Source: an uncultured Alphaproteobacteria bacterium (GTDB lineage Bacteria > Pseudomonadota > Alphaproteobacteria > HIMB59 > GCA-002718135). From it: DNA of 42,653 nt. Positions 1 through 8,367 of this stretch are shown here, in pieces. The notes under the pieces were generated by a model that saw only the letters and a program-made list of their open reading frames with translations, was not told the origin of the DNA and did no database searches. Location: NCBI GenBank assembly GCA_902553945.1, contig CACDMT010000008.1:1-42653 (forward strand), read 5' to 3'. Made by a program: the position numbers and the translations under genes. Position 1 is the stretch's first letter, and every line of letters begins with the position of its first letter.

Positions 1-344
1 TTATTTTCATTAATCAGGTTATTATATATTCGTTCCGCCTCTATATTTAATGGATTTAAATCATTATTATATTTTAAAAAATATTCATTAAATATTATAA
101 CTGATTTTAAATCATTTTTTGCAAAGTTATTATCTATATTACTGTTTTCTTCACTAACTAATTTTAAGTATTCAATACGATTATATAAATCTACAAGTGT
201 ATAAGATTTATTAAAAATTTTATAAATAATTTTATTTTCTTTTATCTCATTAGCTTTTACAAAATCTATATTTATAAAAAAAGCAACTATTAAAATTAAA
301 AAAAAATTAATTATTATATTGTTCAAATGATTGATTATCGACAT
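1..344 (-). CDS. surA: SurA-like periplasmic chaperone / peptidyl-prolyl isomerase, N-terminal part (clipped by window edge)
   Basis: This gene is not in the ORF track. Translating the minus strand from the ATG at 344 gives an open frame of about 114 residues that runs off the left edge. It opens with a signal peptide (a short polar start, a run of I/L/F/V, then VKA before NE). Next comes a segment like 'KIIYKIFNKSYTLVDLYNRI', which has the shape of the SurA opening, where a short strand precedes 'T..DL..R'. SurA escorts unfolded outer-membrane proteins, LptD among them, through the periplasm. The start lies 38 bases inside the 3' end of lptD in another frame, so the two are probably co-translated as the last genes of lptF-lptG-lptD-surA. 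The parvulin domains lie outside the window, so the name rests on the N-terminus and on the common lptD-surA neighbourhood. Confidence 0.7.
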   Translation of the reverse strand, partial: MSIINHLNNIIINFFLILIVAFFINIDFVKANEIKENKIIYKIFNKSYTLVDLYNRIEYLKLVSEENSNIDNNFAKNDLKSVIIFNEYFLKYNNDLNPLNIEAERIYNNLINEN

Positions 345-2559
345 CAAAACTTTCCCATCTTATATCCTGTTTATCATTTTCTGAAACAGCTAAATTAGTA
401 GATCTATATGATCCTATATTTTTAAAAGAAAACATAATTGATAAAATATCTTGAGGTTTTAAAGTATCTTCTTCATATGATTTTCTCCTAAAGTCTATAT
501 TTATACCAAAACATTCATCAAAATAACGATATCCCAATGCATACTCGCTATTAATTTCTTTTTTTAAATCATACAAACCCGATAATCCAACTGATGAAAA
601 TTTTAAGAATTTTTTGCTATTTAAAGTATAATTTAATGTTTCTGTATCACTTTGAATTATATTATTAATTTTACTTTTTTGATCTAAATATGATGCATTA
701 ATACTTCCCAAAAAAGTAGTTGTTGAGAAACCTAAGTTTTGTTCTTTCATAAAATCTTCATTAAAATCATATCTGAAATTATAATTAGTATTGTATTTAC
801 CTGTATAAGCAGCTGAACCAAGTAAATCACTTAGATTGCTATTATTACCATGACCAAAGTGAAAATTACTATTATCAGTAAATTCATAACTTTGTGATAA
901 ATTTAATTTTATTTTATTATTATAAATATCAAATGAATAATTTAATCTTTTAGAATTATCTAATTTATCTGTACCGCTATATCTATTTAATGATGAAAAA
1001 TTAGTTAGAGAAAAAGAATTATTTGATGAATCCTCATTTGATAATTTATTTGTATTTGATATTCCCGGGGTTATAACAATTTGTGCCTTAGGAGAATAAG
1101 TTAAATCATATAAATTTTTTTTTAATCTAAAAGGTGTGTTTATTGACATACCAAAAATAGGAAAAATTCTGTAATAACTACCTGTATGATAATCAATACT
1201 ATTAATTTTTTTATTTTCAGTATTAAATAATTGATTATGAATTTCTGAATTCAAACTTATTTTTGAATTATATTTTATGAATTCTCTATTAGATAATAAA
1301 GTGTGTGAAATTTTTTGTTGATTTTGTGCTAATGTATCTGTTCCTTTATCACGAAATATATTATATAAAGTATATACACCGCTGTTATTATAATTTCCAA
1401 TTATTGAATTGCCTGTATAATATTCTACTGCAGGTAAAACTGTTGGTATTGTTTTATTATCTTCGTCATTTTGATTAGTTTGATAAAAACTTAAATTAGC
1501 TTTTAATCTATCATCTAATTTATTTATATTAAAGCCTTCTAAAGTAACACTAGTTGATAAAGAATTAGTGTAACTTAAATCATCATCAGGATTTGTTAAT
1601 TGAATATAATTTTTAGATGTTTGTAATGCAGAACTTATGCCAACTCTATAAGTTTCATTTAAATTTTTACTATAATTAGTAATTAAACTTGCGTCAGAGA
1701 ACCATTTATTATTATTTTCCCTCTCAAAATTAGAGTCAAAAGTCAAATCTAGACCTAAATTACCACCAGAAATTATTTGATTATAATCAAGTATAAAACG
1801 TTGTGAAGAGTCAACACCTGCACCATATTTTACAATAGGTGTAAAAGTTAATTCTTTATCAACTGATATATTAAAATAATATGGTGCAGATATTGATTGT
1901 GATGTTTTTGTATCAAAAAAATTAAAGCTAATCGATGGTGATAAAAAACCTGATTTTCTTTTTTTTCTTAATGGAGATGGCGTAACAATATAAGGTATGT
2001 AATAAACAGGTGTGTTTATAACCCTCATTTTTGAATGTTTTTGATATAAAAATAAATTTTTATTATCATGAAGTATTTTTTCACCTTCTAATTGCCATGT
2101 TGGACAAATAAAATTACCTATTTTTATTCTTGATTTACACGGTGTATAAACACCTTTAGTTATAATATCTATATGACCATCTCTTTTTGCAAATTTTCCA
2201 ACAATTCTTGAACCATCATTTAATTGTATTTTTGGATTATCAAATTCTCCTTTATTTAAATTTTTTTCAAAAATTCCATTAGATCCACTATAATAATTGT
2301 TTTTATTATCTTTCAATGTAAAATCATTAGGAAGTATTATCTTTTCATTTTTTTTTTCATAAATAATTAAATCAGAAAAAATAAATTCATTTTTATAAAA
2401 TATTTTAGCATTACCTTTTGCTATAATATTTTCATTTTCATCATAGCTTATATCATCTGCATAAATTAATGTTTCATTAGCATTATTAAGGTTTGGCAAT
2501 GATAGTAGTATAAATAAAATTGTAAAAAAAATTGTAAAATTATAATTACTTTTAATCAT
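307..2559 (-). CDS. lptD: LPS-assembly protein LptD
   Basis: LptD is the outer-membrane beta-barrel that inserts lipopolysaccharide into the outer leaflet, working with lipoprotein LptE and the Lpt bridge. The 750-residue protein starts with a signal peptide (hydrophobic residues about 9-22, likely cleavage near NNA-NE). An OstA/LptA-like jellyroll follows ('ADDISYDENENIIAKGNAKI', about residues 33-150), then a long barrel region rich in alternating N, S, Y and F strands. Two cysteines near residues 140-150 ('PCK', 'ICPTW') and one near the C-terminus ('DECFGI') sit where other LptD proteins carry their disulfide cysteines, although E. coli has four. The gene overlaps lptG by 8 bases and the surA-like gene by 38 bases. 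Length matches the family (about 750-800 residues). Confidence 0.92.
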   Translation of the reverse strand: MIKSNYNFTIFFTILFILLSLPNLNNANETLIYADDISYDENENIIAKGNAKIFYKNEFIFSDLIIYEKKNEKIILPNDFTLKDNKNNYYSGSNGIFEKNLNKGEFDNPKIQLNDGSRIVGKFAKRDGHIDIITKGVYTPCKSRIKIGNFICPTWQLEGEKILHDNKNLFLYQKHSKMRVINTPVYYIPYIVTPSPLRKKRKSGFLSPSISFNFFDTKTSQSISAPYYFNISVDKELTFTPIVKYGAGVDSSQRFILDYNQIISGGNLGLDLTFDSNFERENNNKWFSDASLITNYSKNLNETYRVGISSALQTSKNYIQLTNPDDDLSYTNSLSTSVTLEGFNINKLDDRLKANLSFYQTNQNDEDNKTIPTVLPAVEYYTGNSIIGNYNNSGVYTLYNIFRDKGTDTLAQNQQKISHTLLSNREFIKYNSKISLNSEIHNQLFNTENKKINSIDYHTGSYYRIFPIFGMSINTPFRLKKNLYDLTYSPKAQIVITPGISNTNKLSNEDSSNNSFSLTNFSSLNRYSGTDKLDNSKRLNYSFDIYNNKIKLNLSQSYEFTDNSNFHFGHGNNSNLSDLLGSAAYTGKYNTNYNFRYDFNEDFMKEQNLGFSTTTFLGSINASYLDQKSKINNIIQSDTETLNYTLNSKKFLKFSSVGLSGLYDLKKEINSEYALGYRYFDECFGINIDFRRKSYEEDTLKPQDILSIMFSFKNIGSYRSTNLAVSENDKQDIRWESFDVDNQSFEQYNN

Positions 2560-3634
2560 TTTCTATTTTAATAATTTGATATAATCCTACTATAAATGGT
2601 AATAAAAAAATAATTAAATAACATAAAATAAAGTTTATATTTAATGAAATACTTAACTTAGTCATAACTTCCTTAAAAAAGAATATTAAAAAACCAATTA
2701 ATATAGAAATGAATAAAATTTTAAAAAAGTTTTCATTCCTTTTAAATTTACCAGAAAACCCAACAATTACAAAAGATAACATGACAATAAAAATTGGTTT
2801 TAATAACTCTGAAATATAATATAGCCCTATTTCAGGCGTATATAGATTAAATTTTTTAAGTGTTGTTGTGTGAATATGATAATTATAAAATGGAATTAAT
2901 TTATAATTTGTTATTGAATTTAATATATTTTTTTTATTAAAATTAATTTCTAATTTATATTTATCTATCTCATCATAACTTTCATTAACAATATCATAAT
3001 ATTTAACATTTTCTAAATTAAGGTAGTTATTTTTAAACACCCCTTTATCTGCTTGAATTAATTCACTTGAGTTATCACTTATTATTAGTATTTTAATATT
3101 ATTAGCAATTACATCTTTTAAGTCCATATTTTGAATATTAATAAAGCTTGAACTATCTGAATTTATATAATTCTTTATCCACATTTCATTATCTGATACT
3201 TTAATTGAATAAAGACTATTATCTTTTTTGTTAATAATATTTTCAAATTTATTTTCAAAATTTGCGGCTAATGGATTTAAAATAAATAGAAATATTAATC
3301 CTATAAAAAACACCGAACAAGCTATTGGTAAAAAAATATCAAAAATTGAGTAGCCAATATTTCTCATAGAAACTAATTCGTTATTATTTATCAAATTTCT
3401 TAACATAAAAGAAATACCTATAATTGTTACAAATGGTATTATTTCATTAAGTATAGTTGGCAATTTTAAAAATGTCAGATGAATATATGTTATCAGTCCC
3501 TTATCAATATTATTGTCTAAAATTCTAGTAATTTCTATTAAATTTAAAAAAACAATAAAAATCGATACTATCATTAAATTTATTAAAATAAATTTAGTTG
3601 ATAAAATGAAAAGGTATTTATTTATTTTAAACAT
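2552..3634 (-). CDS. lptG: LPS export ABC transporter permease LptG
   Basis: This is one of the two YjgP/YjgQ-family permeases that, with ATPase LptB, pull lipopolysaccharide out of the inner membrane and push it onto LptC/LptA. The 360-residue protein has the family layout: an N-terminal membrane part with helices near residues 10-35, 60-80 and 100-120, a periplasmic jellyroll from about 135 to 265, and three C-terminal helices from about 275 to 355. It overlaps lptF upstream and lptD downstream by 8 bases each, so the three are probably translated together. LptG and LptF are told apart mainly by order: the second gene of the pair is normally lptG. No LptB, LptC or LptA lies in the window. 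Confidence 0.85.
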   Translation of the reverse strand: MFKINKYLFILSTKFILINLMIVSIFIVFLNLIEITRILDNNIDKGLITYIHLTFLKLPTILNEIIPFVTIIGISFMLRNLINNNELVSMRNIGYSIFDIFLPIACSVFFIGLIFLFILNPLAANFENKFENIINKKDNSLYSIKVSDNEMWIKNYINSDSSSFINIQNMDLKDVIANNIKILIISDNSSELIQADKGVFKNNYLNLENVKYYDIVNESYDEIDKYKLEINFNKKNILNSITNYKLIPFYNYHIHTTTLKKFNLYTPEIGLYYISELLKPIFIVMLSFVIVGFSGKFKRNENFFKILFISILIGFLIFFFKEVMTKLSISLNINFILCYLIIFLLPFIVGLYQIIKIEND

Positions 3635-4649
3635 ATCGAATTCTTTTTATGAAAATTGTAGTTAAAATAAAAAGTATAAAACTTATATTTAAAGATAAAT
3701 ATGTATAGATATATATTTCTGAATTTTTTAATAATTGATTTACTAATAATATAGATATTGAGGTTAAAATAAAAAAAACGTTATTTTTATTATCAAATTT
3801 GCAAACAGTTATATTGTTAATATAAAAAATAAAAATTATTAAAATTGAGGCAATAATATCAAAAATTTTATAACTAATATTTAAATAATTTTTATCTTTT
3901 AAATCATCAAAAATAGTTAATGTATTAATATCATAATTATTAAATGTAGCATTATTATTATTTTCAATTTTTAATTTATAATTTTCAAATTCTAGTTTTT
4001 CTATTTCATTATTTTTATTAATACTTAATTTAAATCCATTGTTTAATTGGAATACAAATTCATTAATGTTTTCTTTTATTATTCCACTTTTTGCGTATAT
4101 TATATTTTCTTTTTCATCTATGTAATTAATAAATATATCTTCATAATTATTATTAGTTCTTTTAAAATCTAATGTTGTTGTCTTATTTAATTTTATAAAA
4201 TTCGATATAATCATTTTATCAAAATTAATCGTATTTCTTAATTCAAATTCTTTCATTTTATATTGTTCATATATTTTTGGAGATAAATAAAAATTTATAA
4301 TAATATAAAATAATAAAATTATTATAGAAAATACATACAAAGGATTTCTTAAAGGTTTTGTTTCAAGTCCTAATGAATATATTGCTATTAATTCTTTATC
4401 TCTGTTAAGTTTTATAAAACAAAATAATATTCCAAATATTAATATAAATGGAATAATAACAGTTAATAAGTTTGGTATTAAAAATAGAGATAAATATATT
4501 ATGTTTATTACATCAATTTGAACAAAATTTGATATTGTAAATAATCTAGTTAATTGTAATAACCATGAAATTGATATAAAAATAAAAAAAATAAGTGTAC
4601 AAGATTTTAAAATTTGAATAAAGACATAAAGATTAATTTTTTTAAACAT
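3627..4649 (-). CDS. lptF: LPS export ABC transporter permease LptF
   Basis: This is the first YjgP/YjgQ-family permease of the operon, partner of LptG in the LptB2FG exporter. It has 340 residues with the expected three N-terminal helices, a central periplasmic domain (about 130-250) and three C-terminal helices. The N-terminus ('YVFIQILKSCTLIFFIFISI') fits the family's first coupling and membrane helix, so the ATG at 4649 is the natural start. Only one base separates it from the pepA start on the other strand. The divergent lptF/pepA arrangement is also found in E. coli and supports the name. A promoter for this operon would have to lie inside pepA. Confidence 0.85.
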   Translation of the reverse strand: MFKKINLYVFIQILKSCTLIFFIFISISWLLQLTRLFTISNFVQIDVINIIYLSLFLIPNLLTVIIPFILIFGILFCFIKLNRDKELIAIYSLGLETKPLRNPLYVFSIIILLFYIIINFYLSPKIYEQYKMKEFELRNTINFDKMIISNFIKLNKTTTLDFKRTNNNYEDIFINYIDEKENIIYAKSGIIKENINEFVFQLNNGFKLSINKNNEIEKLEFENYKLKIENNNNATFNNYDINTLTIFDDLKDKNYLNISYKIFDIIASILIIFIFYINNITVCKFDNKNNVFFILTSISILLVNQLLKNSEIYIYTYLSLNISFILFILTTIFIKRIRYV

Positions 4650-4650
4650 A

Positions 4651-6105
4651 ATGACTAAAATAGAATATTCTAATGATTACAAAAATCATAAAGAAAATAC
4701 AGTTTTTTTTATATCAAAAACTCAGGAATTAAATAATATTTCTTTATTAAAAGATATAAATTTTGATACTAAAAACAAATCTTTCATTGATTATTTAACT
4801 AAAAATAAGACTTTTGATATTATTTTTTCAAATAAAAATAAAGTTTTTTTATATAAAATAATAATTATTTCTCTATCAGAGGATAATCCAGAATTAATTG
4901 GTTCATCAATCTTAAATGACTTCAAATATGATAATAATCACTTTATCAATTTCTACTTTTCAGACCAATTAATTAAAAAATGCAGATTTATTCCCAATAT
5001 TATTCTTGGTTTCCAACTTAAAATTTATAAATTTACAAAATATGTTAGTAAAATAAATCATGTACCTAAAACTATTAATTTAAACAAAGTTAATACTAAA
5101 ATAAAAAAACAGATCCAATATAATCAAAATCTCTTATATGCTATAAATACAGCTAAAGACCTAGTTTCTGAACCTGCAAATATTTTAAATCCAGTTAGCT
5201 ATGCAAAATTATGTAATGATTTAAAAATTAAAGGTTTAAAATTAAAAATACTAGATCTTAAATCTTTAAAAAAAATTGGTATGAATTCTCTTCTTTCAGT
5301 TTCACAAGGTAGTGAGATTGAACCACGTGTTGTAATATTTGAATGGAATATAAAAAAAAATATAAAACCATTAGTTCTTGCCGGTAAAGGTGTTACATTT
5401 GATACAGGTGGTATTTCATTAAAGCCATCAACAGGTATGGAAGAGATGATTACTGACATGGGGGGCTCTGCAGTAGTTGTTGGATCAATGATTAATGCTG
5501 CTTTGAACAAAATAAATAAATCTATAATTGGTATAATAGGCCTTGTTGAAAATATGCCAGATGGGAAAGCACAAAGACCAGGGGATATTGTTAAATCACT
5601 ATCTGGTCAAACTATTGAAGTTCTAAATACGGATGCTGAGGGTAGGTTAGTACTTGCAGACATAATTACTTATGTCCAAAAAAAATATAACCCATTACAA
5701 ATAATTGATTTTGCCACATTAACTGGCGCTATTATGATTGCTTTAGGAACTCACAAAGCTGGACTTTTTTCAAATAACGATAAACTTACTGAAAAACTTC
5801 TTAAAGCAGGAAATATTGTTAATGAAAAATTATGGAGATTGCCTCTAGGAGATGAATATAATAAAGAAATCAATTCTTTAAGAGCAGATATGAAGAATAT
5901 TGGTTCTTCCCGTTATGGCGGATCAATTCATGCGGCTGAATTTATAAAAAGATTTATCAAAAATGAATTACCATGGGCTCACATTGATATAGCTGGAGTT
6001 TCTTGGACAATGAAAGGTGGACAAAACAATATTACATCATTGCATAATCCTGGAGCAACTGCATTTGGTGTAAGATTAATTGATGAATTTTTGAAAGGAA
6101 AATAA
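4651..6105 (+). CDS. pepA: Leucyl aminopeptidase (M17, PepA)
   Basis: This is a cytosolic two-metal aminopeptidase of family M17 that removes N-terminal residues from peptides. Of its 484 residues, the first 150 or so are the poorly conserved N-terminal domain and the rest is the catalytic domain. Clear marks are '[16 protein letters not shown]' (about residue 245, metal ligands and catalytic Lys) and the signature '[12 protein letters not shown]' (about residue 326). The ATG is one base from the lptF start codon. A shorter N-terminus cannot be excluded because that domain is variable. ndk follows after one base. In many proteobacteria holC sits next to pepA, but it is absent here. Confidence 0.95.
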   Translation: MTKIEYSNDYKNHKENTVFFISKTQELNNISLLKDINFDTKNKSFIDYLTKNKTFDIIFSNKNKVFLYKIIIISLSEDNPELIGSSILNDFKYDNNHFINFYFSDQLIKKCRFIPNIILGFQLKIYKFTKYVSKINHVPKTINLNKVNTKIKKQIQYNQNLLYAINTAKDLVSEPANILNPVSYAKLCNDLKIKGLKLKILDLKSLKKIGMNSLLSVSQGSEIEPRVVIFEWNIKKNIKPLVLAGKGVTFDTGGISLKPSTGMEEMITDMGGSAVVVGSMINAALNKINKSIIGIIGLVENMPDGKAQRPGDIVKSLSGQTIEVLNTDAEGRLVLADIITYVQKKYNPLQIIDFATLTGAIMIALGTHKAGLFSNNDKLTEKLLKAGNIVNEKLWRLPLGDEYNKEINSLRADMKNIGSSRYGGSIHAAEFIKRFIKNELPWAHIDIAGVSWTMKGGQNNITSLHNPGATAFGVRLIDEFLKGK

Positions 6106-6106
6106 A

Positions 6107-6523
6107 ATGGATAAAACTTTTTCTATTATTAAACCAGATGCTACTAAAAGGAATTTAACAGGAGCAATAAATAAAATTATTGAAGATAATGGTTTAAGAA
6201 TTATTGCACAAAAAAGAATAAAATTGACTAAAGAAAAAGCAGAGGGTTTTTATAGCATACATAGTGATAAAAGTTTTTTTGGTGAATTAATTGAATATAT
6301 GACTTCAGAACCAGTTATAGTTCAAGTATTAGAGGGAGTTAATGCTGTTGAAAGTTATAGAAATATAATGGGAGCAACAAATCCAGAAAATGCAAATATT
6401 GGCACAATAAGAAAAGAATTTGCATTAAATATACAGGAAAATTCTGTTCATGGATCGGACTCAAAAGAAAACGCAGATATTGAAATTAAATATTTTTTTA
6501 ATAATGACGAGATTGTGGGTTAA
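6107..6523 (+). CDS. ndk: Nucleoside diphosphate kinase
   Basis: Ndk moves the gamma-phosphate of ATP onto other nucleoside diphosphates through a phosphohistidine. The 138-residue length is typical. The N-terminus '[12 protein letters not shown]' and the active-site segment 'NSVHGSDS' (phospho-accepting His near residue 115) are both present, as is the C-terminal 'IKYFF' strand. It starts one base after the pepA stop and is probably in the same transcript. Its TAA stop interlocks with the stop of the small minus-strand gene at 6520 through a shared TTAA. Confidence 0.97.
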   Translation: MDKTFSIIKPDATKRNLTGAINKIIEDNGLRIIAQKRIKLTKEKAEGFYSIHSDKSFFGELIEYMTSEPVIVQVLEGVNAVESYRNIMGATNPENANIGTIRKEFALNIQENSVHGSDSKENADIEIKYFFNNDEIVG

Positions 6524-6648
6524 TTTAATAAATAGAATATAAATATTAGAATAATAGCAATAAAAATAATTGTATAAATTGTTAACTTATTGAAAGATTT
6601 CCAAGTTTTTGCCTTATCTCTGACTATATTATCTTTATTATAATCCAT
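6520..6648 (-). CDS. Small membrane peptide resembling aa3-type cytochrome c oxidase subunit IV
   Basis: This ORF is too short for the supplied track. Reading the minus strand from the ATG at 6648 gives 42 residues: a polar N-terminal part with '[14 protein letters not shown]', then one hydrophobic helix of about 17 residues ending in LLN. This is the layout of the short bacterial aa3-oxidase subunit IV (COX4_pro_2), which has an acidic or polar head, an aromatic 'TW/F..F.K' motif and a single helix. The call rests on that pattern and on length, with no search. The stop overlaps the ndk stop by four bases, and the gene diverges from the DUF2066 gene with 43 bases between them. It could instead be an unrelated small membrane protein. 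Confidence 0.55.
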   Translation of the reverse strand: MDYNKDNIVRDKAKTWKSFNKLTIYTIIFIAIILIFIFYLLN

Positions 6649-6691
6649 AAAATTATATTAAATTGAAATTCGGTTTTTTACAATAGGATTA

Positions 6692-7726
6692 ATGAGAATT
6701 ACATTTATTTTTTTTATATTTTTACTTTTTTTTAATAAAAACTCCTTTTGTAATTCATTATTTGATACTGATTTTAATGAAGTTAATTTTACATCAAACA
6801 ATATTGATTTAGAAAAACAAAAGAGAATAAATGAAATTAAGTTAACTAATATTAAAAAAATATTTAATAATATTCTTAACAGAAATGATTATAATTTAAT
6901 AAAAAGAAATATTGATGAAAATTTTACAAATTCATTTATAAAAAATATAGTTTTTAAAGATGAAAAAATTATTAATAATAATTATTTTTCTAATATTCAA
7001 ATAAATTTTGATAAAAATAAAATTATTAATTTTTTAAGAAAAGAAAAACTTTCATATGTTGAATTCTATCCTGAAAATTTTATTTCCATCATTTATGAAA
7101 AAAGAAAAATAAGTAAGAATTTATTTTCAAAAAAAAATAATTCACATTACGAATATTTATTGTCAAATGAGAAATTATTGAATTTTTATAATTTACCTAA
7201 ATTTGATATAAATGATCGCTTTCTATTAAATAGTAATGATATTGAAAATTTAGATTTGAATAAAATAAACAAATTTCAAAATAAATATTCAAATAATGAT
7301 TTATTATTTATTATATCTGAAGAATTTGATGAATACATCTATTATTCCATATATATATATACAAAAAAATTATTATATTTAGTAAAAAATATTAAAGTTA
7401 ATGATTACGATTATGAATTATTATTTAATTCAATATATTTAGATATTTTAGATGCCTGGAAAACGAACAACAAAATACAAAATGAAAATTTATTAAATAT
7501 ATATTGTAGCATTTCATATTTTAATTTACTTGAATTAAAAGAAATTAGAGAAAATTTGCAAAATATATCAATAATTAAAAGAATACTTTTGAAAAAAATT
7601 TCTTATAAAAATAATTATTATGATTTTTATTTTTATGGAGATCAATATATTTTGAATAAATTATTTATAAAAAATAATTTAAGAATAAATTTTCATGATA
7701 ATAATTGTAAAATTAATTTAAAATGA
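6692..7726 (+). CDS. DUF2066 family exported protein
   Basis: The 344-residue protein begins with a signal peptide (residues 1-20, ending near FCNS). Residues about 45-125 fit the DUF2066 pattern known from alphaproteobacteria: a helix with 'IKKIFNNIL', then a strand pair ending 'NNYFSNIQINFDKNKIINFL', and 'LSYVEF'. The function of DUF2066 is not known. The ATGA overlap with the next gene and the pairing with HdaA repeat an arrangement seen in other alphaproteobacteria, which supports the family call. Beyond residue 130 the protein is rich in N, K, I and Y and I recognise nothing more. It would be located in the periplasm. Confidence 0.65.
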   Translation: MRITFIFFIFLLFFNKNSFCNSLFDTDFNEVNFTSNNIDLEKQKRINEIKLTNIKKIFNNILNRNDYNLIKRNIDENFTNSFIKNIVFKDEKIINNNYFSNIQINFDKNKIINFLRKEKLSYVEFYPENFISIIYEKRKISKNLFSKKNNSHYEYLLSNEKLLNFYNLPKFDINDRFLLNSNDIENLDLNKINKFQNKYSNNDLLFIISEEFDEYIYYSIYIYTKKLLYLVKNIKVNDYDYELLFNSIYLDILDAWKTNNKIQNENLLNIYCSISYFNLLELKEIRENLQNISIIKRILLKKISYKNNYYDFYFYGDQYILNKLFIKNNLRINFHDNNCKINLK

Positions 7727-8355
7727 ATAGACAAAAATATTTTTCATACAAGTTTTACAATACGTCTAGTATTGATGATTTTTATATAAATGATACTAAT
7801 GAAGAGGCTTTTAATTTAGTTTATAATAACAAACATAAAAAAGTCTTTTTATTTGGGCCAAAAAAATCTGGAAAATCATTTATCGGCAATCTTTGGATTA
7901 AAAAAAATAATGGAAAATTATATAAAGAGAATAATTTTGAAAAAATTATTAATAATAAATATAATATTCTCATAGATAATTTAAATCAATTTTCTAATGA
8001 AGAGCAGATATTTCATATTATTAATCATTGTAATTTAAATAATAAAGCTATTTTAATTATTTCTGATAAAAACTTACAAGATTTAAATTTTAAATTGAAA
8101 GATTTAGTTTCACGAATAAAAACATTTCATTACTCTAAAATAAATAATCCTGATGATGATATGTTATTAAAAATATTAACTAAACTATTTATTGAAAAAC
8201 AATTTATCATAAATTCAAATGAGATTTTTGAATTTATAATTAGAAGAGCTAATAGATCTTATGAAACAGTTATAGAAATAGTTAATAAATTAGATAATTT
8301 ATCTTTAGAAAAAAAAAGACAATTAACAATACCATTAATCAAAGAAATATTGTAG
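7723..8355 (+). CDS. hdaA: HdaA / Hda-like regulator of replication initiation (DnaA-related AAA+ protein)
   Basis: This 210-residue DnaA-like AAA+ protein lacks the DnaA DNA-binding domain. Visible parts are a P-loop 'FGPKKSGKS' (about residue 43), a Walker B-like 'ILIDNLNQF' (about 85), a sensor region with 'LVSRIKTF' (about 125), and a helical lid near the C-terminus. Hda proteins, together with the sliding clamp, stimulate ATP hydrolysis by DnaA after initiation. The clamp-binding motif that normally opens Hda (Q-x-x-L-x-L/F) is only loosely matched here by 'QKYFSYKF'. The start overlaps the DUF2066 stop (ATGA). A role as another DnaA-like helper cannot be excluded. Confidence 0.75.
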   Translation: MNRQKYFSYKFYNTSSIDDFYINDTNEEAFNLVYNNKHKKVFLFGPKKSGKSFIGNLWIKKNNGKLYKENNFEKIINNKYNILIDNLNQFSNEEQIFHIINHCNLNNKAILIISDKNLQDLNFKLKDLVSRIKTFHYSKINNPDDDMLLKILTKLFIEKQFIINSNEIFEFIIRRANRSYETVIEIVNKLDNLSLEKKRQLTIPLIKEIL

Positions 8356-8367
8356 ATAGCTATTTTT

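Noticed and set aside
5199-5510. 103-residue minus-strand ORF inside pepA
   Set aside because: Antisense shadow of the conserved catalytic region of pepA.
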